A stretch of DNA of 64,000 nucleotides from assembly GCA_022548915.1 (NCBI GenBank), contig JAKZES010000006.1:62001-126000 (forward strand). Reading direction: 5' to 3'. A program made the translations under genes and the position numbers. Below are positions 16,652-24,474 of the stretch, one piece after another. A model generated the notes under the pieces. The model was not told where the DNA came from and did no database searches. It saw nothing but the letters and a program-made list of their open reading frames with translations. Numbering within the stretch: position 1 is the stretch's first letter; the number at the start of each line of letters is the position of its first letter. This DNA comes from Verrucomicrobiaceae bacterium E54 (GTDB taxonomy: Bacteria > Verrucomicrobiota > Verrucomicrobiia > Verrucomicrobiales > Akkermansiaceae).

Positions 16652-17695
16652 TCACCCGCCCTGTTCGAACCACTGCAGGGCGATATCGATCTCGTTCAGG
16701 TCGAGGTTGTGCTTCCCGTCGTGCATCGTCTTCTTGACGTTGCGCATTCCGTTGCGCCTGAGACTCTTCTCCATGTATTCCTGCTTCTCGACTTGAGCGA
16801 CCTCGTCCCACTTGCCGTTGCTCAGGTGGACCTTGATATCCGAGTAACCTGCCTTGGGTGCCTTGTACCGACCCCGGTAGTGATCACTCAGGTCCTGATT
16901 GCAGCCGGAGAGCATGGCGCCGATCACCTTGTAGTCATTCTTGATGAGGTAGGCGGCAGGCTGCCAGCAGGCCTTCGCCCCTCCGGAGAATCCCCCGACG
17001 GCATATTCCCAGTTCCTGCTGTTCGGCCACACCTCGAGGAGCTTCTCAAAGGTGCAATACAGGTCCGCGTCATGGTTCTTGCGCCCGAGGTTGGTGTCAT
17101 AGGCGAGGCAGACCCAGCCATTCTCGACACATTTCTTGGCGTAGAAACCCACCACTCCGAAGTTGCCGGAGAGCCCCTGCTTGGCGTTGTTGACCGCCGT
17201 GTTGGGGATGAACACCTTCTGGGGTTTTGAAGGATCGAAGCCGTGCGGCACGGCGATCGCGATCTTGAAGCCGGTGTCCTCCGACTTCCACTTCTTCATC
17301 ATGGCCATGCGTCTTTCGTCGTAGGGGTAGTCATACTTGTTGACCTTGCCGCCGGTGATCAGCGGCTTGCCGTCGAAGCTCGCTTCGCCGGCGGCCACCT
17401 TGGGCCGGTCCGGAGCCGGCTTGTCCTCCGCCTCCTTCTCCTCCATGTCTTCCTCGACGGCCTCCCCCGTGCCGAGATTTTCCAGCCAGCGGTCGCAGTA
17501 GGCGTTGTCGGCCTCGCTCAACTTCGTCCGCGGGATTTTCACCTCCCGGCCGTTGAGCGAGACCGTCACCGAGTGCACGTCGGCGCGGACGATCTCGGCC
17601 TCCATGGTGCGACCCGTCGTATCGGTCCAAGTGCGGGCGGATGCGGCTGCCGATACCAGAAAAATGACGAAGGAAAGCGAGACGATCGATTTCAT
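16652..17695 (-). CDS. Secreted alpha/beta hydrolase-like protein with SHD1-type N-terminal domain
   Basis: From ATG 17695 the 347-residue product has a signal peptide (MKSIVSLSFVIFLVSAAASA). A small domain then resembles the SLA1-homology SHD1 module found in Planctomycetes and Verrucomicrobia (RTWTDTTGRTMEAEI, VKIPRTKLSEAD). After an acidic linker comes an alpha/beta-hydrolase-like region (about 150-345). It has FKIAIAVPHGFDP, the nucleophile-elbow-like GGFSGGAKACW and a late His (MHDGKHNLDL). It could be an esterase or peptidase outside the cytoplasm. An in-frame ATG at 17737 exists but would spoil the signal peptide. Confidence 0.72.
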   Translation of the reverse strand: MKSIVSLSFVIFLVSAAASARTWTDTTGRTMEAEIVRADVHSVTVSLNGREVKIPRTKLSEADNAYCDRWLENLGTGEAVEEDMEEKEAEDKPAPDRPKVAAGEASFDGKPLITGGKVNKYDYPYDERRMAMMKKWKSEDTGFKIAIAVPHGFDPSKPQKVFIPNTAVNNAKQGLSGNFGVVGFYAKKCVENGWVCLAYDTNLGRKNHDADLYCTFEKLLEVWPNSRNWEYAVGGFSGGAKACWQPAAYLIKNDYKVIGAMLSGCNQDLSDHYRGRYKAPKAGYSDIKVHLSNGKWDEVAQVEKQEYMEKSLRRNGMRNVKKTMHDGKHNLDLNEIDIALQWFEQGG

Positions 17696-17862
17696 GGCGG
17701 GATGATGGGTGGGAGGGGGTGAACCTATTGGATACACTTGGTCCGCCCGGTCAACTCATTGTGCGGGATTGTCCAGCAAATCGCGGGCGGGGCGGACTGA
17801 CAGGATCGATCGCCATCCAAGGCACGCTTGCGGCCCGCAACCGGGCCTGAGAACCTGCGCCC

Positions 17863-18939
17863 GTGAGACTCAAGGAGTTGTATTCGTCGTCATCTTTCGA
17901 TTCGGCACAACGCCAGGCATTCGAGGATGCTTATGCCCCGCTCGGAGACTTCAGCGAGTGGTTCGCGTCGGGAGAATCCCGCGGCGAGGAATACGGCCTG
18001 GGTCCCGTCCTCATCGATCCCAATCCCGTGACCCTCGACGCCGACCGGGCGGTCTCCCGATACCGGGAGATCTGCGACGCCTGGCTGGAGTTTGGAATCA
18101 TCCCCTCCGTCGGGGCGCAAGCCGGTCACGAGATGCTCCGGGGTGGAGACGATTTGGCATCCGACATGAAGGCGTTCCTCAAGGAGCAAGAGGGGTGCGA
18201 AAGCTACACTGCCGAGTATTACTTTCTGCCCGACTGCCTGGGCAAGCAGGCGCGATCGCAGCTCCTCAAACTGGATGATCTCAGAGAGATTCCCGGGATG
18301 CTCATTTCATACCGGCCGACGTACGGGAATACTCCTGCCAGATACGGTGCCAATGTCTTCGCAGGAAGGCTCAAAGGCAGGACTTTCTGGAAAGCCATCC
18401 GGGAAGCGGGAGAGCGGAAGTATCTGTCCGAGCTTTCCAAAAAGCTCGACGAAGAAGGTGAGAAACCGGAGTGGAACCTCTATCCATCCAAGTCTCCCGA
18501 GACGAAGCTCATCAGTGCAAGAATTCCACCCGATCGATTCGACACGGGCATGGTCGACACGCTTGCCGACGCGGCTCGGCGGTTGCTCGGAACCCAGGCG
18601 GACGTCTTCCGCTGCTACGGCAGTTCCGGACCGGAAGGGCTGCGGGCATTGGAACCGAGAGCGGCAACTTTCAGCGAAGTCCAGTTCAGCAGGCTGGTTC
18701 CGCAATATGAAACGCTCTTCGAACAACGTGCCCGGATCCCGGAGATGCCGGGCCTCGATTCGTTGGACATGGCCATCCCCATTGGCGCAGAGCGTATCGG
18801 GCGCACACGCTACCTGCACTTTTGGGACTTCAGAGGGGGAAGGTGCCGCCTCGGGGTGCGGGTTCTCGACAACAAGGTGTCGGAAGACGACGTGCCTACT
18901 CTTGAGAAGCATCTCGGGGTCGCCTTGAAGGGCGAGTAA
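17863..18939 (+). CDS. Hypothetical protein, 358 aa
   Basis: I do not recognise this protein. It starts at GTG 17863, lacks a signal peptide or membrane segment, and looks soluble and cytosolic. It has an acidic N-terminal half (FDSAQRQAFEDAYAPLGDFSEWF). Its lower bias toward GC-rich codons than its neighbours suggests a different history. It stands alone, divergent from the gene at 16652 and convergent with the sulfatase. The 167 bases before it carry no clear promoter. Confidence 0.65.
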   Translation: MRLKELYSSSSFDSAQRQAFEDAYAPLGDFSEWFASGESRGEEYGLGPVLIDPNPVTLDADRAVSRYREICDAWLEFGIIPSVGAQAGHEMLRGGDDLASDMKAFLKEQEGCESYTAEYYFLPDCLGKQARSQLLKLDDLREIPGMLISYRPTYGNTPARYGANVFAGRLKGRTFWKAIREAGERKYLSELSKKLDEEGEKPEWNLYPSKSPETKLISARIPPDRFDTGMVDTLADAARRLLGTQADVFRCYGSSGPEGLRALEPRAATFSEVQFSRLVPQYETLFEQRARIPEMPGLDSLDMAIPIGAERIGRTRYLHFWDFRGGRCRLGVRVLDNKVSEDDVPTLEKHLGVALKGE

Positions 18940-18985
18940 GACGAAGCTTGCGGGAGCCGTGGCACCCGAAATTCTTGCCAGTCCG

Positions 18986-20446
18986 TCACGGCCGCAGCGG
19001 ACCCGGGTGGTTGATGGTCGTCGCCTTGCGGGCCGCCCCGGGAAACTCCGCGTGGGGGTTGCCCCCCGGGCCTTTCTCCCAGCCCAGCACCTTGCCATCG
19101 ACGATGCGCGGCGGTCCGTGGCGGCTGGGCGTCGGGTTCTCCGGCAGCGTGTCGCCGGTTTCCTCGGTCCACTCGGCCAGAAGTTTGCGCGCCTGCTGGA
19201 GCGCCTCGGCGGAGCTTGCCTCACCGGCGATGTTGGTGAGCTGCTCGGGATCCTTGCGCAGGTCGTAGAGTTCCTCCTCCGGATAGGGATTCGAAAAGGT
19301 CTGCCAGTGGTTGTCGTTGGTGCGCCCCTCCGCGTGCGCCTGCCACAGCTCCTTGCCCGCCGGGTAGGTGGTGTCCGACTCCGAGCACAGGTTCATCTGC
19401 TTGGGAAAATAGTTGCGGATGTAGGCGAAGTCGTCCCAGCGAACGAGTCGCGACTGGTTGCGGTAAACGTGCCAGTTCTGCTCGGCGAAGACGACCTCGC
19501 GCACCGTGGCCTGCGGGTCCTCGAGGATGGGCAGGAAGCTCTGCCCCTGAATGCTTTCGGGGATCCCGACGCCCGCGAGTTCGAGGCAGGTCGCGCTGAG
19601 GTCGATCACGCTGACGAAGCTCTGCGTGACGGCCCCTTCCTTGATGATCTTCGGGTAGTGCACGACCCAGGGGGTCTTGATGCCGCTGTCGTAGAGCCGG
19701 CTCTTGGCGCGGGGAAAGGGCCGGCCGTTGTCCGAGGCGACAACGAGGAAGGTGTTGTCGAGGATCCCCTGGCGTTCGAGTTCCGCCCGCACCCGGCCGA
19801 CGAAGTGATCGAAGCGGCTGACCTCGTGGTAGTAGAGGGCGAGGTCCTTGCGGGTTTCCGGACCATCGAAGTTGTAGGGCGGCACCACCACTTCGGACCG
19901 ATCGTATTCGGGGGCGTGGTCGCTCACTTTCCAGCCGCGATGTGCGTCGTAGGCGGCAAACCAGAAGAAGAACGGCTGGTCCTTGGGACGATCGCGGACG
20001 ATCTGCACCCAGTCGGACGATCCGCCCGGCTCGCCGCCGCCGGTGATCTTGTCGAAGGCCCTGTCCTGCCTGCCGAACATGTGGTTCTTTCCCGAAAGGG
20101 CGGTGTAGTAGCCGGCCTCGCGCAGCAGCTCCGGGAAGCGCGTCTGGTCGTCGGGCAGCTTCGAATGCAGCTCGGGCGCACCGGTGTTGTGCGGGTAGCG
20201 GCCGGTGATGATGCTGCAGCGCGTCGGGCTGCAGCTGCTGATGGTCAGGTAGGCGCGATCGAAGCGCATGCCGGTGGTCGCCAGCCGGTCGATCTCCGGG
20301 GTCTTGATCACCGGGTGGCCGTAGCAGCCGTGGTCCTCCTGCGAGATGTCGTCGGAGATGAAGAAGATGAAGTTCGGGCGGCTTGATTCCGTTTCAGCGA
20401 ACAGACTGCCTGACAGGCAGAAGGCGGCAAGGAGAAGGCGTTTCAC
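18986..20446 (-). CDS. Secreted type I sulfatase
   Basis: From GTG 20446 the protein is 486 residues with a signal peptide (VKRLLLAAFCLSGSLFA). The sulfatase signature C-S-P-T-R (Cys72, SSCSPTRCSIITG) is present, and Cys72 would be converted to formylglycine. Metal-binding residues appear in FFISDDISQEDHGCYG (Asp32, Asp33) and VVASDNGRPF. Homologues hydrolyse sulfate esters on polysaccharides, consistent with the esterases and fucosidase nearby. Longer in-frame starts up to 20578 would read through a repeat element and are unlikely. No sulfatase-maturating enzyme is visible in the window. Confidence 0.9.
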   Translation of the reverse strand: MKRLLLAAFCLSGSLFAETESSRPNFIFFISDDISQEDHGCYGHPVIKTPEIDRLATTGMRFDRAYLTISSCSPTRCSIITGRYPHNTGAPELHSKLPDDQTRFPELLREAGYYTALSGKNHMFGRQDRAFDKITGGGEPGGSSDWVQIVRDRPKDQPFFFWFAAYDAHRGWKVSDHAPEYDRSEVVVPPYNFDGPETRKDLALYYHEVSRFDHFVGRVRAELERQGILDNTFLVVASDNGRPFPRAKSRLYDSGIKTPWVVHYPKIIKEGAVTQSFVSVIDLSATCLELAGVGIPESIQGQSFLPILEDPQATVREVVFAEQNWHVYRNQSRLVRWDDFAYIRNYFPKQMNLCSESDTTYPAGKELWQAHAEGRTNDNHWQTFSNPYPEEELYDLRKDPEQLTNIAGEASSAEALQQARKLLAEWTEETGDTLPENPTPSRHGPPRIVDGKVLGWEKGPGGNPHAEFPGAARKATTINHPGPLRP

Positions 20447-20559
20447 GTCCGGACCATCCCAAGCCGGAGGCTGTCGGTCAAACCCTGCCCGCCGGCGGGG
20501 TGCAACTGAAAGTGGTGCCGGGGCGTCCGTCTGAAGACTCCGGAAGAGTCCCGGGAAAC

Positions 20560-20666
20560 CTAGACTGCGGCGATTCATCGCCGCTTTGATGGAGGCGATT
20601 CATCGCCGATGGCCCGGCTCGCATTGAAATGCTTCGCCAAAGCGGCGATCAATCGCCGCAGTCTAG
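20560..20666. repeat. 107-bp palindromic repeat, copy 1
   Basis: It starts CTAGACTGCGGCGATTCATC and ends with the inverted counterpart ATCGCCGCAGTCTAG. The outer arms (about 28 bp) are self-complementary apart from one base. The arm GCGGCGATTCATCGCCGC is itself a palindrome. It is 105/107 identical to 35135-35241. Confidence 0.92.
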
Positions 20667-20859
20667 CCCGCATGTTTCACGTAGTGAAGCATGCGTTTTT
20701 CGCCGACGTGGGTCGGTCAATAGGCTGCGACGAGAAGCCGACTCGGCACGGTCGGCACGGAGTGTCGGCCGTGCGGCGTCGGGGCTAGCCCCGATAGCCC
20801 CGACTTGTCGGGGCGTATCGGCCCTCCGGGCGAACATTTCATGAAATGTTCAGGCTAGA
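20663..20859. repeat. Second palindromic intergenic segment (relative at 45138-45320)
   Basis: It begins TAGCCCGCATGTTTCACG and ends with the 20-base perfect palindrome GAACATTTCATGAAATGTTC (20832-20851) followed by AGGCTAGAG. In the middle is CGGGGCTAGCCCCGA. The same order of parts is seen in diverged form at 45138-45320. No gene is seen in 20860-21187 beyond repeats. Confidence 0.55.
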
Positions 20860-21187
20860 GGGGGATGCCTGCCGGCCGAAGTCGGCCCGGGAGAAAACCA
20901 CGCCGGAAGAGCGGACTGAGGTCCTCATATGGCCTCGCTGGCGAATCCGATATCCTGACGCCGGGAAGATTCTCCGGCCGGCAAGTCCCGGCCATGCCCA
21001 CCACTTTCAGTGACACCCGGGGCGATGGACAGGCGCTCCGGGCCAGCCCCAGAGGGACATTCAGCGGGCTGTCCACTTTCCGCTACACCCCCGCCGATGT
21101 ATTGCCCGGATGACGCGGATCCGCACATCCGGGCTGTCCCGGACCGGGCGTTTCGGCTATCGAGGAAAGGCATCCAACAACCTTCCG

Positions 21188-22387
21188 ATGAACTCGCGCG
21201 AACGCATCCAGGCCGCCCTCTGCCACAAGCCCGTGGACCGGGTGCCGATCGATCTCGGGGGCACCCGCCAGAGCGGCATCGCGGCGCTCGCCTACCAGCC
21301 TTTGCGCGAGTCGCTCGGGCTCGACACCCGGGCCCCTTTCCGGGTCTTCGACCTCTATCAGCAGCTGGCCGAGATCGAGCAGGAGGTGCTCGACTGGAGC
21401 GGCTCGGACACGATCGGCCTCAACCGCCCCAAGGTCGCCTTCGGCATTGAAAACCGCGACTGGAAGCCGTGGCGGCTGTGGGACGGGACGGAAGTCGAGG
21501 TGCCGGGAGGCTTCAACCCGGAGACCGAGGAGGATGGCGCGCTCGTGCTGCGCCGCGGCGACGAGGTCATCGCCCGGATGCCCTACCAGGGCTACTACTT
21601 CGACCGCTACGAAAAGTATCCGGGGGCTTCGCATCCCGACCTCGCGACGTGGCGACCACCCGGCGTGTCCGACGCCGACCTCGAGCACTACCACTCGCTG
21701 TCGCAGGTGCTTCACGACCAGACCGACAAGGCGGTGATCGCCGCGATGGGGCCGCCCTACGAGTTGTTCAACGGCATCGGCCAGGGTAGCTTCGAGGACT
21801 GGATGATCACCTTCGCGAGCGAAGACGACTACGTGGAGGAACTCTACGGCCTGCTGGTCGAGACCTGGTTGACGAACCTCGAAAAATTCCACGAGGCGGT
21901 CGGCGACCGGGTGCAGGTCATCCAGATCGCCGACGACTTCGGCACCCAGAGCGCACCCTTCCTCGCGACCGGCATGTTCCGCGAGAAGCTGCTGCCCTTC
22001 TACCAGCGCGGCCTCGACTGGATCCATGAGCACACCGGTTGGAAGGTCCTGCTGCACAGCGACGGTGCGATCCGGCCGCTCATCCCCTCGATCATCGAGA
22101 TGGGGGTCGATGCGCTCAACCCGGTCCAGCTTTCCTGCACCGGGATGGACCCGGAGGAGCTGCGCTCCGAATGCCGGGGCCGGCTGGCCTTCTGGGGCGG
22201 CTCGTGCGACAGCCAGGGGACGCTCGACAAGGGCGGCCCCGACGAGGTGGCGGCGGAGGTGCGGGCCAATCTCGACGCCTTCCGGCCGCGCGACGGCGGC
22301 TTCGTCTTCGCCAGCGTGCACAACATCCAGGCCAACGTGCCGGCCGCCAACATCCGGGCGCTGTTCGAAACCGCGCTGGGTTACTGA
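21188..22387 (+). CDS. Uroporphyrinogen decarboxylase-like / methyltransferase MtaA-CmuA family protein
   Basis: The 399-residue protein starts with the family signature MNSRERIQAALCHKPVDRVPID and keeps the TIM-barrel pattern (IQIADDFGTQSAPF, VLLHSDGAIRPLIPSIIEMG, GGSCDSQGTL, FVFASVHNIQANVPA). Members are either heme-pathway decarboxylases or cobalamin-linked methyltransferases. The long insert between the first strands and the lack of a classical URO-D FAGAPF-like active-site segment favour the latter or an unassigned enzyme. It is preceded by repeat element A rather than an obvious operon partner, so pathway context is missing. Confidence 0.82.
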   Translation: MNSRERIQAALCHKPVDRVPIDLGGTRQSGIAALAYQPLRESLGLDTRAPFRVFDLYQQLAEIEQEVLDWSGSDTIGLNRPKVAFGIENRDWKPWRLWDGTEVEVPGGFNPETEEDGALVLRRGDEVIARMPYQGYYFDRYEKYPGASHPDLATWRPPGVSDADLEHYHSLSQVLHDQTDKAVIAAMGPPYELFNGIGQGSFEDWMITFASEDDYVEELYGLLVETWLTNLEKFHEAVGDRVQVIQIADDFGTQSAPFLATGMFREKLLPFYQRGLDWIHEHTGWKVLLHSDGAIRPLIPSIIEMGVDALNPVQLSCTGMDPEELRSECRGRLAFWGGSCDSQGTLDKGGPDEVAAEVRANLDAFRPRDGGFVFASVHNIQANVPAANIRALFETALGY

Positions 22388-22418
22388 GAGCCGCAGGAGC
22401 TCCTGCCCGGCGAACTTC

Positions 22419-24263
22419 TCAAAGCCGGTTCTCGGCGATGTCCGCGAGCCGCAGAAGCGTGAGCTCGGCCGGAGAAAGCGAAGCGCGCTCCCGGATCAGT
22501 TCCGCGAGCAGCTTCGGATCGTCCGTGATGATCTGGTCGACCCCCATGCCGATCATCCGGTTCATCAGCGGCAGGTCGTTGACGGTCCAGACGTGCACTT
22601 CGAGTCCGGCGTGGTGGGCGCGGTCGATCAGGTCGCGCGTCACCGCCTTGGCGCTGACGCTGAGCAGCTCGCCCTCGAGGCGGGTCACATCGCCGATCGA
22701 GGAAGTCACGATCAGTCCGGTGCGGAACTCCGGGCCGGCGGCACGGGCGCGGAGAATGCCTTCGTAATCCAGCGAGGTCAGGATGCAGTCGTCGACAAAA
22801 TCATTCTCGCGAACGATCCGCACCACCTCGCGGGCGAGCTTCTGCTGGTGACCGTTGAACTTGAGTTCGATGTTGAGCCGCGCCCGCCCCTTCACGGCCT
22901 TGATCACCTGGTCCAGCGTCGCCAGCCGCTGGTCGCTGAACTCGGGCGAAAACCACCCGCCGCTGTCGAGATCCTTGAGTTCGTCGTAGGTCACCTCCCA
23001 GATGCCCTTCCGGATGCCGAAGACCCGGAGCAGGTCCTTGTCGTGCACCAGGACGACGGTGCCGTCCTTGGTTTCCTGGACGTCGATTTCGACGTAGTCG
23101 GCACCCTCCTCCACGGCGAGCAGGATCGCCGCCATGGTGTTCTCCGGGGCCGTGATCGAACTCCCGCGGTGGGCGGTGATCCCCACCTCCTCGGCGATCG
23201 GGCTGCTGTCGGCGATGCGCTTCGCCGCCGCCAGCGAAAGCGCCGTGAAGCCCAGGACGACCACCCAGCCGATCCGCAGCAGCCGCCCAAGCCTGGCAAG
23301 AACCCCCGAATCCCGGGTCGTCAGGGGCTCCGGAAGCGCGACACCCGGCCTCGACCCGACAAAGCGCCGGGCAACCATGCAGGCGAGCACCGTGCTCATG
23401 ACGAGGCTCACCAGTCCGGCGGCGAGGAACTGGAGCACGCTGAGCACCGCGGTCATCGAAAGCACCAGTCCGACATGGTCTCCCGCGAGCCCGAGCAGGA
23501 CCCACTTGAGGGCCGCCATGACCAGCCACAGGCCGAGGAAAAGCACGACCCCGATGCCCGCCCAGCGCAGCAGCATGATCAGCAGTTCGCGGCGCTGCGG
23601 ACGGGCGATCCGGGTGCTTTCACGCATCGCCTCGACGGGCGTGGCCCCATGGAAGAGCACGAGCGGGATGGAAAAGATCCAGTCGAGAAAACGGCGGCCG
23701 GCAAGGAACAGGAAGGCCAGCGCGCAAACCGCCGCCACCGCCACGGTGATCCAGAATGCCGGCGGCTTCGCGATGAGGTAATAGTTGATGTCGCTCTCGG
23801 TGAGCAGCGCGAGATAGGTCGCCCCGGTCACCGCGAGGCACGGCGCCGCGATCAGGAGATAGATGAGAAACTGGCGCACCGAGAGCTGCCACAGCCGCGG
23901 CAGCGCGGCGAACAGCAGGCGGAGCAGCCGCGGCAGATGAATGGACCCGACCTTGTGGACGGCCAGCGCAATGCCGAGCAGCCCGCCGAACTCGAAAAAG
24001 ACCAGCGCGAAGGCGAGGCTGACCACGACGGCGAGGTAGAGCAGCCCGGTCGGTGACAGGAAGAAGCCCGCGAGGTCATAGTTGCTGACCGCACCGCTGC
24101 CGGAGAGGGCGATGAGGCGGGCGGAAAGCCAGGCCACGAGCGGCGCGAAGAGGACCGCGCCGAGCAGGCGGACCAGCAGTTCGTAACCGACGAAGGGCAT
24201 CAGCCCGCTTCTCAGCGTCCCGGCCACGGAAAACTCGGACGGCGGGCGGGACTCAGACTCCAT
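22419..24263 (-). CDS. Membrane-anchored glycerophosphodiester phosphodiesterase
   Basis: The 614-residue protein has about eight hydrophobic segments in its first 340 residues, matching the GDPD membrane domain family. It then has a catalytic domain with ITAHRGSSITAPENTMAAI (His365, Glu372 region), YVEIDVQETKDGTVVLVHD and LNIELKFNG. The end has HVWTVNDLPLMNRMIGMGVD and IITDDP. All catalytic positions of the family (His, Glu, Asp, His) are visible. It hydrolyses glycerophosphodiesters to glycerol-3-phosphate and an alcohol. The C-terminal location of the catalytic domain fits GdpD proteins of Firmicutes type with a membrane front. Confidence 0.9.
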   Translation of the reverse strand: MESESRPPSEFSVAGTLRSGLMPFVGYELLVRLLGAVLFAPLVAWLSARLIALSGSGAVSNYDLAGFFLSPTGLLYLAVVVSLAFALVFFEFGGLLGIALAVHKVGSIHLPRLLRLLFAALPRLWQLSVRQFLIYLLIAAPCLAVTGATYLALLTESDINYYLIAKPPAFWITVAVAAVCALAFLFLAGRRFLDWIFSIPLVLFHGATPVEAMRESTRIARPQRRELLIMLLRWAGIGVVLFLGLWLVMAALKWVLLGLAGDHVGLVLSMTAVLSVLQFLAAGLVSLVMSTVLACMVARRFVGSRPGVALPEPLTTRDSGVLARLGRLLRIGWVVVLGFTALSLAAAKRIADSSPIAEEVGITAHRGSSITAPENTMAAILLAVEEGADYVEIDVQETKDGTVVLVHDKDLLRVFGIRKGIWEVTYDELKDLDSGGWFSPEFSDQRLATLDQVIKAVKGRARLNIELKFNGHQQKLAREVVRIVRENDFVDDCILTSLDYEGILRARAAGPEFRTGLIVTSSIGDVTRLEGELLSVSAKAVTRDLIDRAHHAGLEVHVWTVNDLPLMNRMIGMGVDQIITDDPKLLAELIRERASLSPAELTLLRLADIAENRL

Positions 24264-24474
24264 GGCGGGCGGAAATTCTTCGGGTCATGGGCAGGCGGAT
24301 GGGCCCTACACTGGACCGATTCGGCGGGGAGTCCAGTACCGGCCGGGCCGCCAACCGCCCGCCGGGGCGTCGATCCCACGGCAACCGCCGCCGGTCCCGG
24401 CACCCCCGGTGATTTTCCGTGACACGAAAGGACTCCGCCCGACGTTATATTTCGGTCGAGGACCCACCATCTCC

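Larger units (their letters stand above)
20497..21018. mobile_element. Composite element A bounded by inverted GTGTCACTGAAAGTGG-type ends
   Basis: The left end (20497-20517, GGGGTGCAACTGAAAGTGGTG) and right end (20994-21018, containing CACCACTTTCAGTGACACCC) are inverted relative to each other. In between lie the 107-bp hairpin repeat (20560-20666), a second palindromic segment (20663-20859) and a sequence (20976-21020) repeated at 35257-35301. No open frame of significance is inside, so it would be non-autonomous. It sits between the divergent sulfatase and uroporphyrinogen-decarboxylase-like genes. Confidence 0.55.

Noticed and set aside
20497-21187. CRISPR-like array among the palindromic repeats
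   Set aside because: Repeats are not regularly spaced, there are no equal-length spacers and no cas gene is in the window.
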